In this document: positions 15,428 to 24,425 of the stretch, in pieces
Layout: the number at the start of each line of letters is the position of its first letter
Numbering within the stretch: position 1 is the stretch's first letter
Assembly: GCF_014207235.1 (NCBI RefSeq)
Contig: NZ_JACHDA010000002.1
Coordinates: 558,001-622,000 of the forward strand
Direction of reading: 5' to 3'
DNA from: Sphingopyxis sp. JAI128
GTDB taxonomy: Bacteria > Pseudomonadota > Alphaproteobacteria > Sphingomonadales > Sphingomonadaceae
DNA length: 64,000 nt
The notes under the pieces: model-generated
Seen by the model: the letters and a program-made list of their open reading frames with translations, nothing else
Database searches by the model: none
Told to the model about the DNA's origin: nothing
Made by a program: the position numbers and the translations under genes

Positions 15428-16171
15428 ATGAAAACCACAGGCAACACCATCCTCGTCACCGGCGGCGGTTCGGGCATCGGGCTGGCACTCGCGCAGCGTT
15501 GGCACGACGCCGGCAACATGGTCATCGTCACCGGGCGCAATGCGGCCAAACTCGACGCGGCGATCGCCGGACGGGCGAACATGTCGGCGATGGCGCTCGA
15601 CGTGACCGACGCTGATGCGATCGCGACTTTCGCGAAAGAGGTCGTGGCGAAATTTCCGAACCTCAATATCCTCGTGAACAACGCCGGTATCATGGCCGCC
15701 GAGGATGCCGGCGCAAAACGCGACCTGTCGCATGCCCAGGCAACCGTCATCACCAACATCCTCGGTCCGATCCGGCTAACCGACGCGCTGGTCGATCATC
15801 TGGCGGCGCAGGCGGACAGTGCGATCGTCAATGTCACGTCCGGCCTGGCATTCGTACCGCTGCCCAAGGCGCCGACCTATTCGGCGACCAAGGCGGCGAT
15901 GCACAGCTATTCGGTCGCGCTGCGCATCCAACTGGGAGGCAAGATCGAGGTGATCGAACTGGCGCCGCCCGCGGTGCGCACCGACCTGACCCCGGGCCAG
16001 TCGACACGCGAGGGCTATATGCCGCTCGACGATTTCGCCGACGAGGTGATGACGCTGTTTGCGCAGACGCCAACGCCGGAGGAAATCCTCGTGCAGAATG
16101 TCCTGCCGCTGCGCAATGCCGAGGCGAACGGCACGGTGCCGCAGGTGCTGGCAATGCTGAAATCGCTGTAA
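15428..16171 (+). CDS. SDR family oxidoreductase (DltE-like)
   Basis: A 247-aa NAD(P)-dependent short-chain dehydrogenase. The cofactor loop is [12 protein letters not shown], followed by [10 protein letters not shown], the catalytic Ser in [11 protein letters not shown], and [12 protein letters not shown] (YxxxK). The adenine-site residues (TGRNAAKLD) suggest NADP preference. The closest family type is DltE/YbbO-like oxidoreductases that often lie next to HxlR regulators. A near-perfect AAAGGAGG precedes the ATG at 15428 by seven bases, so expression when derepressed should be strong. Probably an aldehyde or quinone-stress response enzyme; the substrate is unknown. Confidence 0.9.
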   Translation: MKTTGNTILVTGGGSGIGLALAQRWHDAGNMVIVTGRNAAKLDAAIAGRANMSAMALDVTDADAIATFAKEVVAKFPNLNILVNNAGIMAAEDAGAKRDLSHAQATVITNILGPIRLTDALVDHLAAQADSAIVNVTSGLAFVPLPKAPTYSATKAAMHSYSVALRIQLGGKIEVIELAPPAVRTDLTPGQSTREGYMPLDDFADEVMTLFAQTPTPEEILVQNVLPLRNAEANGTVPQVLAMLKSL

Positions 16172-16180
16172 AAGATCCAA

Positions 16181-16326
16181 TCCTCCCTGTGGCGAAACCA
16201 TGGGGGGTGGCAGCGCGAAGCGCTGACGGAGGGGCTGTGACGCGGCCCCTCCACCACCCTTGCGGGGCGGCCCGCTGGCGCTACGCGCCGTCTGCGACTC
16301 CCCCATCGCGACGCGACAGGGAGGAT
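16181..16326. repeat. Long palindromic element with TCCTCCCTGT ends
   Basis: Ends TCCTCCCTGT and ACAGGGAGGA are perfect 10-bp inverted repeats. The interior contains GCGCGAAGCGCTGACGGAGG and CGGCCCCTCCACCACC blocks shared with the elements at 20163, 37322 and 41686. It occupies nearly all of the 206 bases between the SDR and rlmN. No coding function. Confidence 0.85.
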
Positions 16327-16377
16327 CAATGGCCGCAATTGCGCTTTTCGCCCTCTCCCACTATATCGCCGCGCATC

Positions 16378-17625
16378 ATGCAGATTCCCGGCCATATCGA
16401 TCCCCTGACGACGGGCACCGTCCCGCTGCGCGGCGGCAACCGCATCGACCTTGTCGGGCTGACGCGCGACGCGATCGGCGGCGTCCTCGTCGAGGCCGGG
16501 CTCGACGCCAAGGCGGCGAAGCTGCGCGCCAAGCAGATCTGGCACTGGATTTATCACCGCGGCGTCACCGATTTCGAGGCGATGACCGACATCGCCAAGA
16601 CGATGCGTCCCTGGCTGACCGATCGCTTCATCATCGGGCGGCCGACGGTGCGCGAGGCGCAGGTGTCGGGCGACGGCACGCGCAAATGGTTGCTCGCCGC
16701 CGCCGACGGCCAGGAATATGAAATGGTGTTCATCCCCGACGCCGATCGGGGAACGCTCTGTGTTTCGAGCCAGGTCGGCTGCACGCTGAACTGCCGCTTC
16801 TGCCACACCGGGACGATGCGGCTGGTGCGCAATCTCGGTGCGGGCGAGATCGTCGGGCAGGTGCTGCTCGCGCGCGACGCGCTCGGCGAATGGCCGAAGG
16901 GAACGATGGCGGGATTTGGTCCCGATCCCGAAGACGATGACGCCGACGACGATGCCGGCCATTATACCGCCGACGGCCGGATGCTCACCAACATCGTGAT
17001 GATGGGCATGGGCGAACCGCTGTATAATTTCGACGAGGTCAAGGGCGCGCTCAAGATCGTGATGGACGGCGACGGGCTCGCACTGTCGAAGCGACGGATC
17101 ACTTTGTCGACGAGCGGGGTGGTGCCGATGATGGCGCGCGCGGGCGACGAGATCGGGGTCAATCTTGCGGTTTCGCTCCACGCGGTGACCAAGGAAATCC
17201 GCGACGAGATCGTGCCGCTCAACCGCAAATATGGCATCGAGGAATTGCTGCAGGCGTGCGCCGACTATCCCGGCGCGAACAATGCGCGGCGCATCACCTT
17301 CGAATATGTGATGCTGAAGGACAAGAATGACAGCGACGAGGATGCGCGCGAGCTCGTCCGGCTGATCAAGCAGTACAAGCTGCCCGCCAAGGTCAATCTG
17401 ATCCCGTTCAATCCATGGCCCGGCGCACCCTATGAATGTTCGACCCCCGAGCGCGTGCGCGCGTTCAGCAACCTGATTTTCAAGGCGGGCATATCGGCCC
17501 CGGTGCGCACCCCGCGCGGGCGCGACATCATGGCGGCGTGCGGGCAATTGAAGAGCGCCGCGACCAAGCCGACGCGCGCCGAACTCGACCGTATCGCCGA
17601 GGAAAAACAGGCCGCGCTCGGCTGA
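16378..17625 (+). CDS. rlmN: 23S rRNA (adenine-2503-C2)-methyltransferase RlmN
   Basis: A 415-aa radical SAM enzyme that methylates C2 of A2503 in 23S rRNA and A37 of some tRNAs. The [4Fe-4S] motif CTLNCRFC gives Cys135, Cys139 and Cys142. [10 protein letters not shown] is the SAM-binding GEP loop, [12 protein letters not shown] is typical, and the C-terminal MAACGQL carries the catalytic Cys. An acidic insert ([15 protein letters not shown], about residue 183) extends the loop after the iron-sulfur site and is longer than in E. coli. The ATG at 16378 has no clear ribosome binding site; an out-of-frame ATG at 16329 lies right behind the repeat's GGGAGGA. Confidence 0.95.
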   Translation: MQIPGHIDPLTTGTVPLRGGNRIDLVGLTRDAIGGVLVEAGLDAKAAKLRAKQIWHWIYHRGVTDFEAMTDIAKTMRPWLTDRFIIGRPTVREAQVSGDGTRKWLLAAADGQEYEMVFIPDADRGTLCVSSQVGCTLNCRFCHTGTMRLVRNLGAGEIVGQVLLARDALGEWPKGTMAGFGPDPEDDDADDDAGHYTADGRMLTNIVMMGMGEPLYNFDEVKGALKIVMDGDGLALSKRRITLSTSGVVPMMARAGDEIGVNLAVSLHAVTKEIRDEIVPLNRKYGIEELLQACADYPGANNARRITFEYVMLKDKNDSDEDARELVRLIKQYKLPAKVNLIPFNPWPGAPYECSTPERVRAFSNLIFKAGISAPVRTPRGRDIMAACGQLKSAATKPTRAELDRIAEEKQAALG

Positions 17626-17852
17626 TCGTCCTTCGCGCGCCGATTTCTCCCTTATAAAAATCGTCGGAAATCTGCCGCTCCCGCAGGTTCGTTCTTGCAT
17701 AGCTATTCTATACTGTGTGGTAAAAATAACACAGGTCAGAAAATTGTCACATTCTGAACGCCCCGTTCATTGACGCGACAGGCGCGGACGCCATTTAGGG
17801 GCCGGACCGCGACCCAAAGGGCGTGGCCGTGTTTGAATGAAGGAACGAAAAA

Positions 17853-18311
17853 ATGAAAAAATTCGCAGTTGCTGCCGCTCTCCTCTCGGCCGTCGTCGCA
17901 ACCCCCGCCCTCGCAGCCCCCGGTGGCGAAGGTCATGTGGAAGTTCGCGGCGGCCTGATCACCGGCAACGGCCAGGACGAAGCCACGCTCGGCGCCGCCG
18001 CCGGTTATGACTTCGACCTCGGCAGCTCGGCGTTCGTCGGTGCCGAAATCGCGGGCGACAAGGTTCTTGTCGACGGTGCGAACGTCCAGTTCTCGGCCGG
18101 CGGCCGCGCCGGCGCCAAGGTCGGCGCCAACGGCAAGCTCTATGTCACCGGCGGCTACACCTTCGGCGACGTCGACGATCCGTACGTCGGTGCCGGCTAC
18201 CAGCACAAGCTGACCCAGAATGTCTATGCCAAGGGCGAATATCGTCACCAGTTCATCGACAATTTCGGTGACTTCGACACCTTCGTCGTTGGCGTCGGCT
18301 TCGCTTTCTGA
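17853..18311 (+). CDS. Small outer membrane beta-barrel protein
   Basis: A 152-aa protein with a clear signal peptide ([23 protein letters not shown]). The mature part alternates polar and hydrophobic residues with many Gly and aromatic positions. It ends in a beta-signal-like strand [12 protein letters not shown] with C-terminal Phe, as in porin-like and Opa-type small barrels. AAGGA precedes the ATG at 17853. The 227-base upstream gap is AT-richer than its surroundings and includes TTGACG at 17770-17775 as a possible -35 and a CTGTGT/ACACAG inverted repeat at 17714-17735. A terminator follows. Probably abundant; specific function unknown. Confidence 0.82.
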   Translation: MKKFAVAAALLSAVVATPALAAPGGEGHVEVRGGLITGNGQDEATLGAAAGYDFDLGSSAFVGAEIAGDKVLVDGANVQFSAGGRAGAKVGANGKLYVTGGYTFGDVDDPYVGAGYQHKLTQNVYAKGEYRHQFIDNFGDFDTFVVGVGFAF

Positions 18312-18332
18312 TCCATTCGGAACAGCGAGACG

Positions 18333-18373
18333 AAAAGAGAGGGGCGGCCCCGTCGGGTCACCCCTTTTCTTTT
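18333..18373 (+). terminator. Probable intrinsic terminator after the small outer membrane protein gene
   Basis: AAAAGAGAGGGG pairs, with G-T wobbles, with CCCCTTTTCTTTT around a GC-rich loop, 21 nt after the stop and before the next gene at 18400. Confidence 0.55.
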
Positions 18374-18399
18374 GCCCGCGATCCCGGCACCGTGCGCCG

Positions 18400-18723
18400 A
18401 TGACGGCTGTGGCATATATCGGGGCGGCACTCGCCGAAATCGCTGGCTGCTTCGCCTTCTGGGCGTGGCTGCGGCTGGACAAGCCGATGTGGTGGGTCGT
18501 GCCGGGAATGACGGCGCTCGCGCTGTTCGCTTACCTGCTCACGCTGGTCGATGCCGAACATGCAGGGCGGACCTACGCCGCCTATGGCGGGGTCTATATC
18601 GTGTCGGCGCTGCTGTGGCTGTGGGCGGTCGAGGGGGCGAAGCCCGACCGCTGGGATGCGATCGGTGCTGCAGTGTGCCTTGCCGGCGCGGCGATCATCC
18701 TGTTCGGGCCGCGCGGCAGCTAG
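18400..18723 (+). CDS. YnfA family membrane protein
   Basis: A 107-aa inner-membrane protein with four predicted helices. It matches the UPF0060/YnfA family: [32 protein letters not shown], then [48 protein letters not shown] with the conserved YGG and RPDRWD-like segments. The family belongs to the small-multidrug-resistance-like superfamily; a transport role is suspected but not shown here. The ATG at 18400 follows a GC-rich stretch without an obvious ribosome binding site. It is convergent with tesA, overlapping stops by 4 nt. Confidence 0.93.
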   Translation: MTAVAYIGAALAEIAGCFAFWAWLRLDKPMWWVVPGMTALALFAYLLTLVDAEHAGRTYAAYGGVYIVSALLWLWAVEGAKPDRWDAIGAAVCLAGAAIILFGPRGS

Positions 18724-19433
18724 TCGGCGTCAGGCAGCGCCTGTTCGACGAGCGGCGCCAGCCCCTCGGCCACGACCTTCACGCCCTTCGCATTGGGATG
18801 GAGATTGTCGCCGAGCATCAGCGCCTTGTCGGTGACGACATTGTCGAGGATGAAGGGATAGAAACTCACATCATATTTCGACGCGAGGTCGGGATAGATG
18901 GGATTGAACCTGCCCGCATAATCGCTGCCGAGATTGGGCGCCGCCATCATACCGGTGAGCAGAACCGGAATCTCGCGCTTTTTCAGCTCTGCAAGCATCG
19001 CGTCGAGATTGGCGCGCGTCTGGTCGGGGCCGATGCCGCGCAGCATGTCGTTGCCGCCGAGCCCGAGCAGGACGAGTGCCGGCTTCGTCTTCGCATTGTC
19101 GAGCACATAGGTCAGCCGCTGGCGGCCGGCGGCGGTGGTGTCGCCCGACACGCCGGCATTCTGCACGCGCGCGACGACGCCGTCATCGGCAAGCGCGGCC
19201 TGCAACTGCGGCGCAAGACCTTCTTTCGGACCAAGCTGGTAACCGGCGTAGAGGCTGTCGCCGAAAGCGATGACGAGCGGCGCATCGGCTGGGATCGCCG
19301 CCGTCCCGGGCGCGGCCGCAGTGTCGTTCGTCGACGCGGGTGGCGCCTCCGCCGACCCGCATGCGGCGAGCGGTTGGCAAAGCGCGATCGCGCAACCATA
19401 TATCGCAGAAGAGCGCCATCCGGCCGTTCTCAT
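18720..19433 (-). CDS. tesA: Arylesterase / lysophospholipase of the TesA SGNH type, lipoprotein
   Basis: A 237-aa esterase. The N-terminus ends in PLAAC (Cys25), a lipobox, so it is probably lipid-anchored rather than freely periplasmic. The SGNH blocks are all visible: FGDSLYAG with nucleophile Ser60, the Gly in [21 protein letters not shown] with Asn, and the catalytic Asp-His in [10 protein letters not shown]. TesA hydrolyses acyl thioesters and lysophospholipids. It is divergent from ybbA by 17 nt and stands opposite ybbA-ybbP, the same arrangement as in E. coli and many proteobacteria, which supports the assignment. GGAGAGGAC lies upstream of the ATG. Confidence 0.9.
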   Translation of the reverse strand: MRTAGWRSSAIYGCAIALCQPLAACGSAEAPPASTNDTAAAPGTAAIPADAPLVIAFGDSLYAGYQLGPKEGLAPQLQAALADDGVVARVQNAGVSGDTTAAGRQRLTYVLDNAKTKPALVLLGLGGNDMLRGIGPDQTRANLDAMLAELKKREIPVLLTGMMAAPNLGSDYAGRFNPIYPDLASKYDVSFYPFILDNVVTDKALMLGDNLHPNAKGVKVVAEGLAPLVEQALPDAD

Positions 19434-19450
19434 TTCAAAGGGTCCTCTCC

Positions 19451-20149
19451 TTGCCCGACGCCCAACGACAATCGCCAGGCGTGGCGATCGCCGCCCATAA
19501 TGTGACGCTCACGCTGGGAAGCGACAAGGCCCCCGTCGAAATTTTACGCGGCGTCGACCTCGAGGTCGAAGCCGGCACCTCGGTCGCGCTGCTTGGCCCG
19601 TCGGGATCGGGCAAAAGCTCGCTGATGGCGGTGCTGGCGGGGCTCGAGCGCGCCAATGGCGGCAGCATCCATGTCGCGGGGCTCGATTTTGCGGCGATGG
19701 ACGAGGATGATCTGGCGCGCGCGAGGCGCGGCCGCATCGGCATCGTGCTCCAGGCTTTTCACCTGCTCCCGACAATGACCGCGCTCGAAAATGTCGCGGT
19801 GCCGCTCGAACTCGCGGGGATCGCCGACCCCTTCGGCCGCGCCGCCGCCGAACTCGAAGCCGTCGGGCTCGGGCATCGGCTCACCCACTATCCCGCGCAG
19901 CTGTCGGGCGGCGAGCAGCAGCGTGTCGCGATTGCGCGCGCGATGGCAAGCAGTCCCGCGATCATCTTTGCCGATGAACCGACCGGGAACCTCGACACCG
20001 CGACGGGGCATGCGATCATCGAGCTGATTTTCGCGCGCCGTGCCGCGTTGGATGCCACCTTGCTGATCATTACGCACGACCCCGAACTGGCCGAGCATTG
20101 CGACCGGGTTGTCGTGATGCACGATGGGCGGATCGAGAAACGGGCGTGA
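19451..20149 (+). CDS. ybbA: ABC transporter ATP-binding protein (YbbA/LolD family)
   Basis: A 232-aa ATPase of the MacB/LolD group, working with the large permease downstream. Walker A GPSGSGKSS, Q-loop IVLQAFHLLP, signature LSGGEQQRVAIARA, Walker B IIFADEPTGNLD and the switch His in IITHDPELAEH are all intact. I start at TTG 19451, behind AAAGGG; GTG 19481 would shorten it by ten residues and is a real alternative. The pair YbbA-YbbP, divergent from tesA, is conserved among proteobacteria and thought to extract or export lipids or hydrophobic molecules from the membrane (inference from genetics elsewhere). Confidence 0.92.
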   Translation: MPDAQRQSPGVAIAAHNVTLTLGSDKAPVEILRGVDLEVEAGTSVALLGPSGSGKSSLMAVLAGLERANGGSIHVAGLDFAAMDEDDLARARRGRIGIVLQAFHLLPTMTALENVAVPLELAGIADPFGRAAAELEAVGLGHRLTHYPAQLSGGEQQRVAIARAMASSPAIIFADEPTGNLDTATGHAIIELIFARRAALDATLLIITHDPELAEHCDRVVVMHDGRIEKRA

Positions 20150-20162
20150 GCGTGGCCAAACC

Positions 20163-20300
20163 ATCCTCCCTGTGGCGCAGCCATAGGGAGGCGGCAGCCG
20201 CGCGGCCGCTGACGGAGGAGCTATGGCGCTGGCGTCGCGGCCCCTCCACCATCTGCTTCGCAGACAGTCCCCTTCCCCATCGCTTCGCGACAGGGAGGAT
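20163..20300. repeat. Long palindromic element inside the ybbA-ybbP operon
   Basis: ATCCTCCCTGTGGCG at the left mirrors CGACAGGGAGGAT at the right, and the interior shares GGCCCCTCCACCA and CGCTGACGGAGG blocks with the copy at 16181. The right arm GGGAGGAT lies eight to nine bases before the ybbP ATG and is that gene's only plausible ribosome binding site. Confidence 0.85.
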
Positions 20301-20306
20301 TTGGTG

Positions 20307-22808
20307 ATGTTGCCGTTCGCCACGCTCTGGCGGATCGCGCGGCGCGACCTTGCGGCGCGCATCCGGGGTCTGCGCCTGCTCGCGGTTTGCTTGTTCCTCG
20401 GCGTCGCGACGCTCGCCGCGATCGGCAGCCTGACGCGCGGCATCACATCCGAGCTCGAAGTCCGCGGGCAGACGATCCTTGGCGGCGACATCGAATTCAG
20501 CCTGCCGCAGCGCGAGGCCACCGCGGAAGAAATGGCGGGCTTCCGCCGCGTCGGCACGCCCTCGGCCACTGTGCGACTGCGCGCGATGGCAAACGATCCC
20601 GACGGCGAGGCCTTGCTGTCCGAGCTGAAGGCGGTCGATGGCGCCTATCCGCTCTATGGCACGATGCGGCTTGAGAGCGGCGCGCGCCAAGGCCCGCCGC
20701 CCCCGGGCGCAATCTGGATCGGCAAGGACCTCGCCTCGCGGCTCGACCTGAAGGTTGGCGAACGCGTAAAGTTCGGCGAAAAAGGCTTTCTGATCGACGG
20801 CGTGATCGCCGAGGAACCCGACCGGCTGGGCGAAGGCTTCACGCTCGGTCCCGTTGCGATCATCGGGCTTGGCGACCTACCCGCGACACAGCTGATCCAG
20901 CCCGGCAGTCTCTACGAAAGCAAATATCGCGTCCGCCTGCCGGGGGACGCGAACCCCGAAGCGGTCGGCAAGGCGCTGACCGCGGAATTTCCCGACGCGG
21001 GCTGGGACATCACCGACAGCAGCAATGGTGCCCCCGGCACGCGGCGCTTCATCGAGCGCATGGGGCAGTTCCTGTCGCTTGTCGGGCTGGCGGCGCTGGT
21101 GATCGCGGGGATCGGCGTCGGGAACGGCGTCGCGAGCTATCTTGCCGGCAAGCGCCCCGGTCTCGCGACGCTGAAAGTGCTCGGTGCCGACAGCGGCACC
21201 GTCGCGCGCATCTATGGCCTGCAAATTCTCGCGGTCGCAGCGGTCTCCATTATCGCCGGGCTGATCGTGGGAGCGCTCGCCCCCGCGATCATCGGCTGGA
21301 TCGCGGGCGACGTGCTGCCGGTCAAGCCCGGCATCGCCATCTATCCGCTGCCGCTCGCCGTCAGCGCGGCCTATGGCCTGCTCATCGCGATCGCCTTTGC
21401 CCTGCCTCCGCTCGCAGCGACGCGCCATGTTCCCGCCGCCGGCCTCTACCGCGCAACGGTCAGCGGCGCGGCGCGGATCGACCGGCAGACGGTGATCGCG
21501 GTGGCGGCGGCGCTCACGGCAATCATCGCGCTGGCGGTCGGCACCGCGCGCGAGCCGCTGTTCGCATTGGGCTTCATCGGCGCCGCGATCGGCCTGCTGC
21601 TAATCCTCGTCGGGCTTGGCTGGCTGGTGCGTCGCACCGCGAGCCGCCTGCCGCGACCCCAGCGCCCATTGTTCCGCCTCGCGCTCGCAAACCTCCACCG
21701 TCCCGGCGCGGCGACGGGCGCGCTCGTCGTCGCGCTGGGACTGGGGCTCACCCTGTTCGTGACGCTCGCGGCGACCCAGACGAGCATCACCGCCGAAATC
21801 CGCTCGACCGTGCCGCAGCGCGCGCCGAGCTTTTTCGTGCTCGACGTGCCGCGCACCGAGGCGACACGCTTTCGCACGATGGTGACGGACGCCGATGCGA
21901 AGGCCGAGATCAACATGATCCCCGCACTGCGCGGCAGCGTCACCGAATTTCGCGGCCAGCGCGTCGACGAGCTCGCCGAACTGCCCGAGGGCGCATGGGT
22001 GCTGCGCGGCGACCGCGGGCTGACCTATAGCCCTCTCCTTCCCAACGGCAGCGAGCTCGTCGGCGGCGCATGGTGGGCGTCCGATTACAAGGGGCCGCCG
22101 CTGGTCAGCGTCGAGCAGGAGGTCGCGACGTCGCTCGGGCTCAAGCTCGGCGATACGCTGTCGGTCAATGTGCTGGGGGTCGAGGTGCAGGCGAAGGTCG
22201 CCTCATTCCGCACCGTCAACTGGGACAATTTCGGGCTGAACTATGTGCTCGTCTTCTCGCCCGGTACCTTCGACGCGGCGCCGCACAATATGGTCGCGAC
22301 GGTCGCGGTGGGGCCCGAGGCCGAAACCGCGCTGTCGCGTAGCATCCCGCGCGCCTTTCCTTCCGCCTCGTTGATCGCCGTGCGCGATGTGGTGAGCCAG
22401 GTCACCACCCTGCTGACCCAGATGAGCCAGGCGATCGCCGCGGCGGCGAGCATCGCGATCCTCGCCGGCATCGCGGTGCTGATCGGGGCGATCGCGGCGA
22501 GCCGCGAGCGGCGCGTCTACGACAGCGTGATCCTGAAGCTGCTCGGCGCGACGCGCGGGCAGATTTTGGGCGCGCAGGGCATGGAATATGCGGTGCTGGC
22601 CGCCATCCTCGCGGGGCTGGCGCTTGGGCTGGGGCTTGCCGGCGCCTGGTATGTGGTGACGCAGCTGTTCGAGTTCGACTTCGCGCCCGATCCGCTGATC
22701 GTCGGGCTGACCCTCCTCGGCGGCGCGGGCCTGTCATTCCTGATCGGCATCGCGGGAAGCTGGCCCTTGCTTTCGGCGAAACCCGCGCAGGCGCTGCGCA
22801 GCCTCTAG
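20307..22808 (+). CDS. ybbP: Large ABC transporter permease (YbbP family, FtsX-like)
   Basis: An 833-aa inner-membrane protein, the permease partner of YbbA. It has an N-terminal helix (LLAVCLFLGVATLAAIGSL), a periplasmic MacB-like domain (residues about 45-260), then two FtsX-type helix bundles. These flank a second periplasmic domain that contains PEGAWVLRGDRGLTYSP. The final bundle includes SRERRVYDSVILKLLGATR, the typical FtsX cytoplasmic loop. A total of about ten helices fits YbbP. The ATG at 20307 is used; GTG 20304 is adjacent. Its Shine-Dalgarno sequence is part of the repeat element placed between it and ybbA. Confidence 0.92.
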   Translation: MLPFATLWRIARRDLAARIRGLRLLAVCLFLGVATLAAIGSLTRGITSELEVRGQTILGGDIEFSLPQREATAEEMAGFRRVGTPSATVRLRAMANDPDGEALLSELKAVDGAYPLYGTMRLESGARQGPPPPGAIWIGKDLASRLDLKVGERVKFGEKGFLIDGVIAEEPDRLGEGFTLGPVAIIGLGDLPATQLIQPGSLYESKYRVRLPGDANPEAVGKALTAEFPDAGWDITDSSNGAPGTRRFIERMGQFLSLVGLAALVIAGIGVGNGVASYLAGKRPGLATLKVLGADSGTVARIYGLQILAVAAVSIIAGLIVGALAPAIIGWIAGDVLPVKPGIAIYPLPLAVSAAYGLLIAIAFALPPLAATRHVPAAGLYRATVSGAARIDRQTVIAVAAALTAIIALAVGTAREPLFALGFIGAAIGLLLILVGLGWLVRRTASRLPRPQRPLFRLALANLHRPGAATGALVVALGLGLTLFVTLAATQTSITAEIRSTVPQRAPSFFVLDVPRTEATRFRTMVTDADAKAEINMIPALRGSVTEFRGQRVDELAELPEGAWVLRGDRGLTYSPLLPNGSELVGGAWWASDYKGPPLVSVEQEVATSLGLKLGDTLSVNVLGVEVQAKVASFRTVNWDNFGLNYVLVFSPGTFDAAPHNMVATVAVGPEAETALSRSIPRAFPSASLIAVRDVVSQVTTLLTQMSQAIAAAASIAILAGIAVLIGAIAASRERRVYDSVILKLLGATRGQILGAQGMEYAVLAAILAGLALGLGLAGAWYVVTQLFEFDFAPDPLIVGLTLLGGAGLSFLIGIAGSWPLLSAKPAQALRSL

Positions 22809-23566
22809 TTCAGGATCCGCACCACCGCCGAAACCGCCGCGACGCCCAGAACGACCGCAACCATCGCCTGCCACACATGCGGCGCGACGCTGCCGAAATG
22901 GCGCCCGCCGACACGGTTGCCGAACCACATCGGCGGGAAGAGGATCAGCGACAGGACGACAAGCCGCGTCGTCGCGATCCCCACCCACAGCGCCGCGAGC
23001 GTCCCCGCGATCGCGGTTGCAAAGAAGATCAGCATCATCGATGCGCGCGCAACCTTGGGCTCAAGATGGCGGCGAAGATAGAAGGGCACGACCGGCGGCC
23101 CGGGCATCGCGGCGAAGCCGGTGAGGATGCCCGATACGATCCCCGTCCCCGCGATCGCGAAGCGCCCCGGCCGGTGCCCCTCGGGCTGTTTGGGCAACAG
23201 GACCGCGACGAAGGCGCCGACGGCGATCAGCGTAATCAGCAAGCGGGCGACGTCGGGCCTTGTTGCGTCCAGCGCGACCATGCCGGCGGGCGTCGCGAGC
23301 ATGGCAAGCAGCGCGATCGGGACCGACGTGCTGCGGTCGGCGTCGGCCAATATCACTTTCAGCCCCACGGGTCCGATCAGCAATTGCAGCAAGATGCCGA
23401 GCACCACCGCCTCCCCCGGCGCGACGATCAGCCCGAGCAGCGGCACGAGGATGATCGCCATGCCGAACCCCGTCAGCCCGCGCACATAAGCCGCGCCGAA
23501 CGTCATTGCCGCCGCGCCCGCGACGGTCGGCGGCGCAAGCCCGACGAGATGCTCTAAGCCGGTCAT
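22805..23566 (-). CDS. TSUP (TauE/SafE) family permease
   Basis: A 253-aa polytopic inner-membrane protein with seven to eight helices arranged as two repeats. Each repeat begins with a small-residue motif, as in AAYVRGLTGFGMAIILVPLL and GIVSGILTGFAAMPGPPVVPFYL. This is the TSUP family, whose members move sulfite, sulfonates or small organic anions; the substrate here is unknown. The ATG at 23566 overlaps the stop of the metallophosphoesterase gene (ATGA), so the two are translationally coupled. It is convergent with ybbP, sharing 4 nt at the stops. Confidence 0.9.
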   Translation of the reverse strand: MTGLEHLVGLAPPTVAGAAAMTFGAAYVRGLTGFGMAIILVPLLGLIVAPGEAVVLGILLQLLIGPVGLKVILADADRSTSVPIALLAMLATPAGMVALDATRPDVARLLITLIAVGAFVAVLLPKQPEGHRPGRFAIAGTGIVSGILTGFAAMPGPPVVPFYLRRHLEPKVARASMMLIFFATAIAGTLAALWVGIATTRLVVLSLILFPPMWFGNRVGGRHFGSVAPHVWQAMVAVVLGVAAVSAVVRILN

Positions 23567-24423
23567 CGCGGCGGCGCTTTCGGTTTCAGCGTCACCAGCC
23601 ACGCGTCGGGCGGGGTATTGAAGCGAAGCGGCAGGATGCTGGTCCCGAGCCCGGCGCCGACAAAGACGCGCTGGCCCGCATCGTCGATATCGCCGCACGC
23701 AAAGCGGTCGCCGTAGCGCGAGACATAGGTCAGTGCGCCGATGAAGGGAAAGCGGATCTGGCCGCAATGGGTGTGACCGGCGAACACCGCGGCAACCGGC
23801 CGCGGCAGGTCGGGGACGACGTCAGGGCTGTGCGTCAGCAGCAGCGGTACGCCGGGGCCCAACCGGTCCATCGCCGCGAACGTCGCGGGCACATCGTCGT
23901 GCCCCGAATAATCGTCGTCGACCCCGCCGACGATCAGCGGACCCACCGCGATCACTTCATTCTGCAACACGCGAAGCCCGCGTTTTTCGAGCTCGCCGCG
24001 CAGCGCGTCGCGCCGGAACCAGTGGTCGTGATTTCCCGGCGCGACGACGACGCCGAGCGGCGCCTTCAGCCCGCCGAGCGGCGCGACGACCTCGGCCGGC
24101 GTATAGATATGCGTCGCGCTGCGCTTTTCGCTGACAAGGTCGCCCGCGATCAGGACGAGGTCGGGCTTTAGCCGGTTGAGGTTGCCGACGATCCGCGCCA
24201 GCCGCGCGGGCGGCATGTCGGGGCCCGCGACATGCGTGTCCGAGATCAGCAGGATTTTGACCGGCGGCTGTCCCGCCGGCCAGTCGCCGACATCCACGGT
24301 CGCGGTACGGATCAGCGGATCGCGCGCCGCGTTCCAATATCCCTTTGCGAGAAGCGCCGCGCCGATAACCGCCAGCAACAACAGCCAGCGCAGCCAGCGG
24401 CGCGGGCGACGCTTCTTCGTCAC
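23563..24423 (-). CDS. Membrane-anchored metallophosphoesterase (YkuE/YaeI-like)
   Basis: About 286 aa. An N-terminal signal anchor (WLRWLLLLAVIGAALLAKGYW) follows a very basic KKRRPRRW stretch. The calcineurin-type metal motifs are complete: LLISDTHVAG, LIAGDLV, APGNHDHW, LLTHSPDV and FAGHTHCGQIRFP. Relatives include YaeI-type phosphodiesterases that act on lipid-linked or UDP-diacylglucosamine substrates at the membrane. I use GTG 24423; TTG 24429, overlapping the thrS stop, would add two residues. It follows thrS directly and overlaps the TSUP gene by 4 nt, so thrS, this gene and the permease may be one transcript. Confidence 0.9.
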   Translation of the reverse strand: MTKKRRPRRWLRWLLLLAVIGAALLAKGYWNAARDPLIRTATVDVGDWPAGQPPVKILLISDTHVAGPDMPPARLARIVGNLNRLKPDLVLIAGDLVSEKRSATHIYTPAEVVAPLGGLKAPLGVVVAPGNHDHWFRRDALRGELEKRGLRVLQNEVIAVGPLIVGGVDDDYSGHDDVPATFAAMDRLGPGVPLLLTHSPDVVPDLPRPVAAVFAGHTHCGQIRFPFIGALTYVSRYGDRFACGDIDDAGQRVFVGAGLGTSILPLRFNTPPDAWLVTLKPKAPPR

Positions 24424-24425
24424 GC

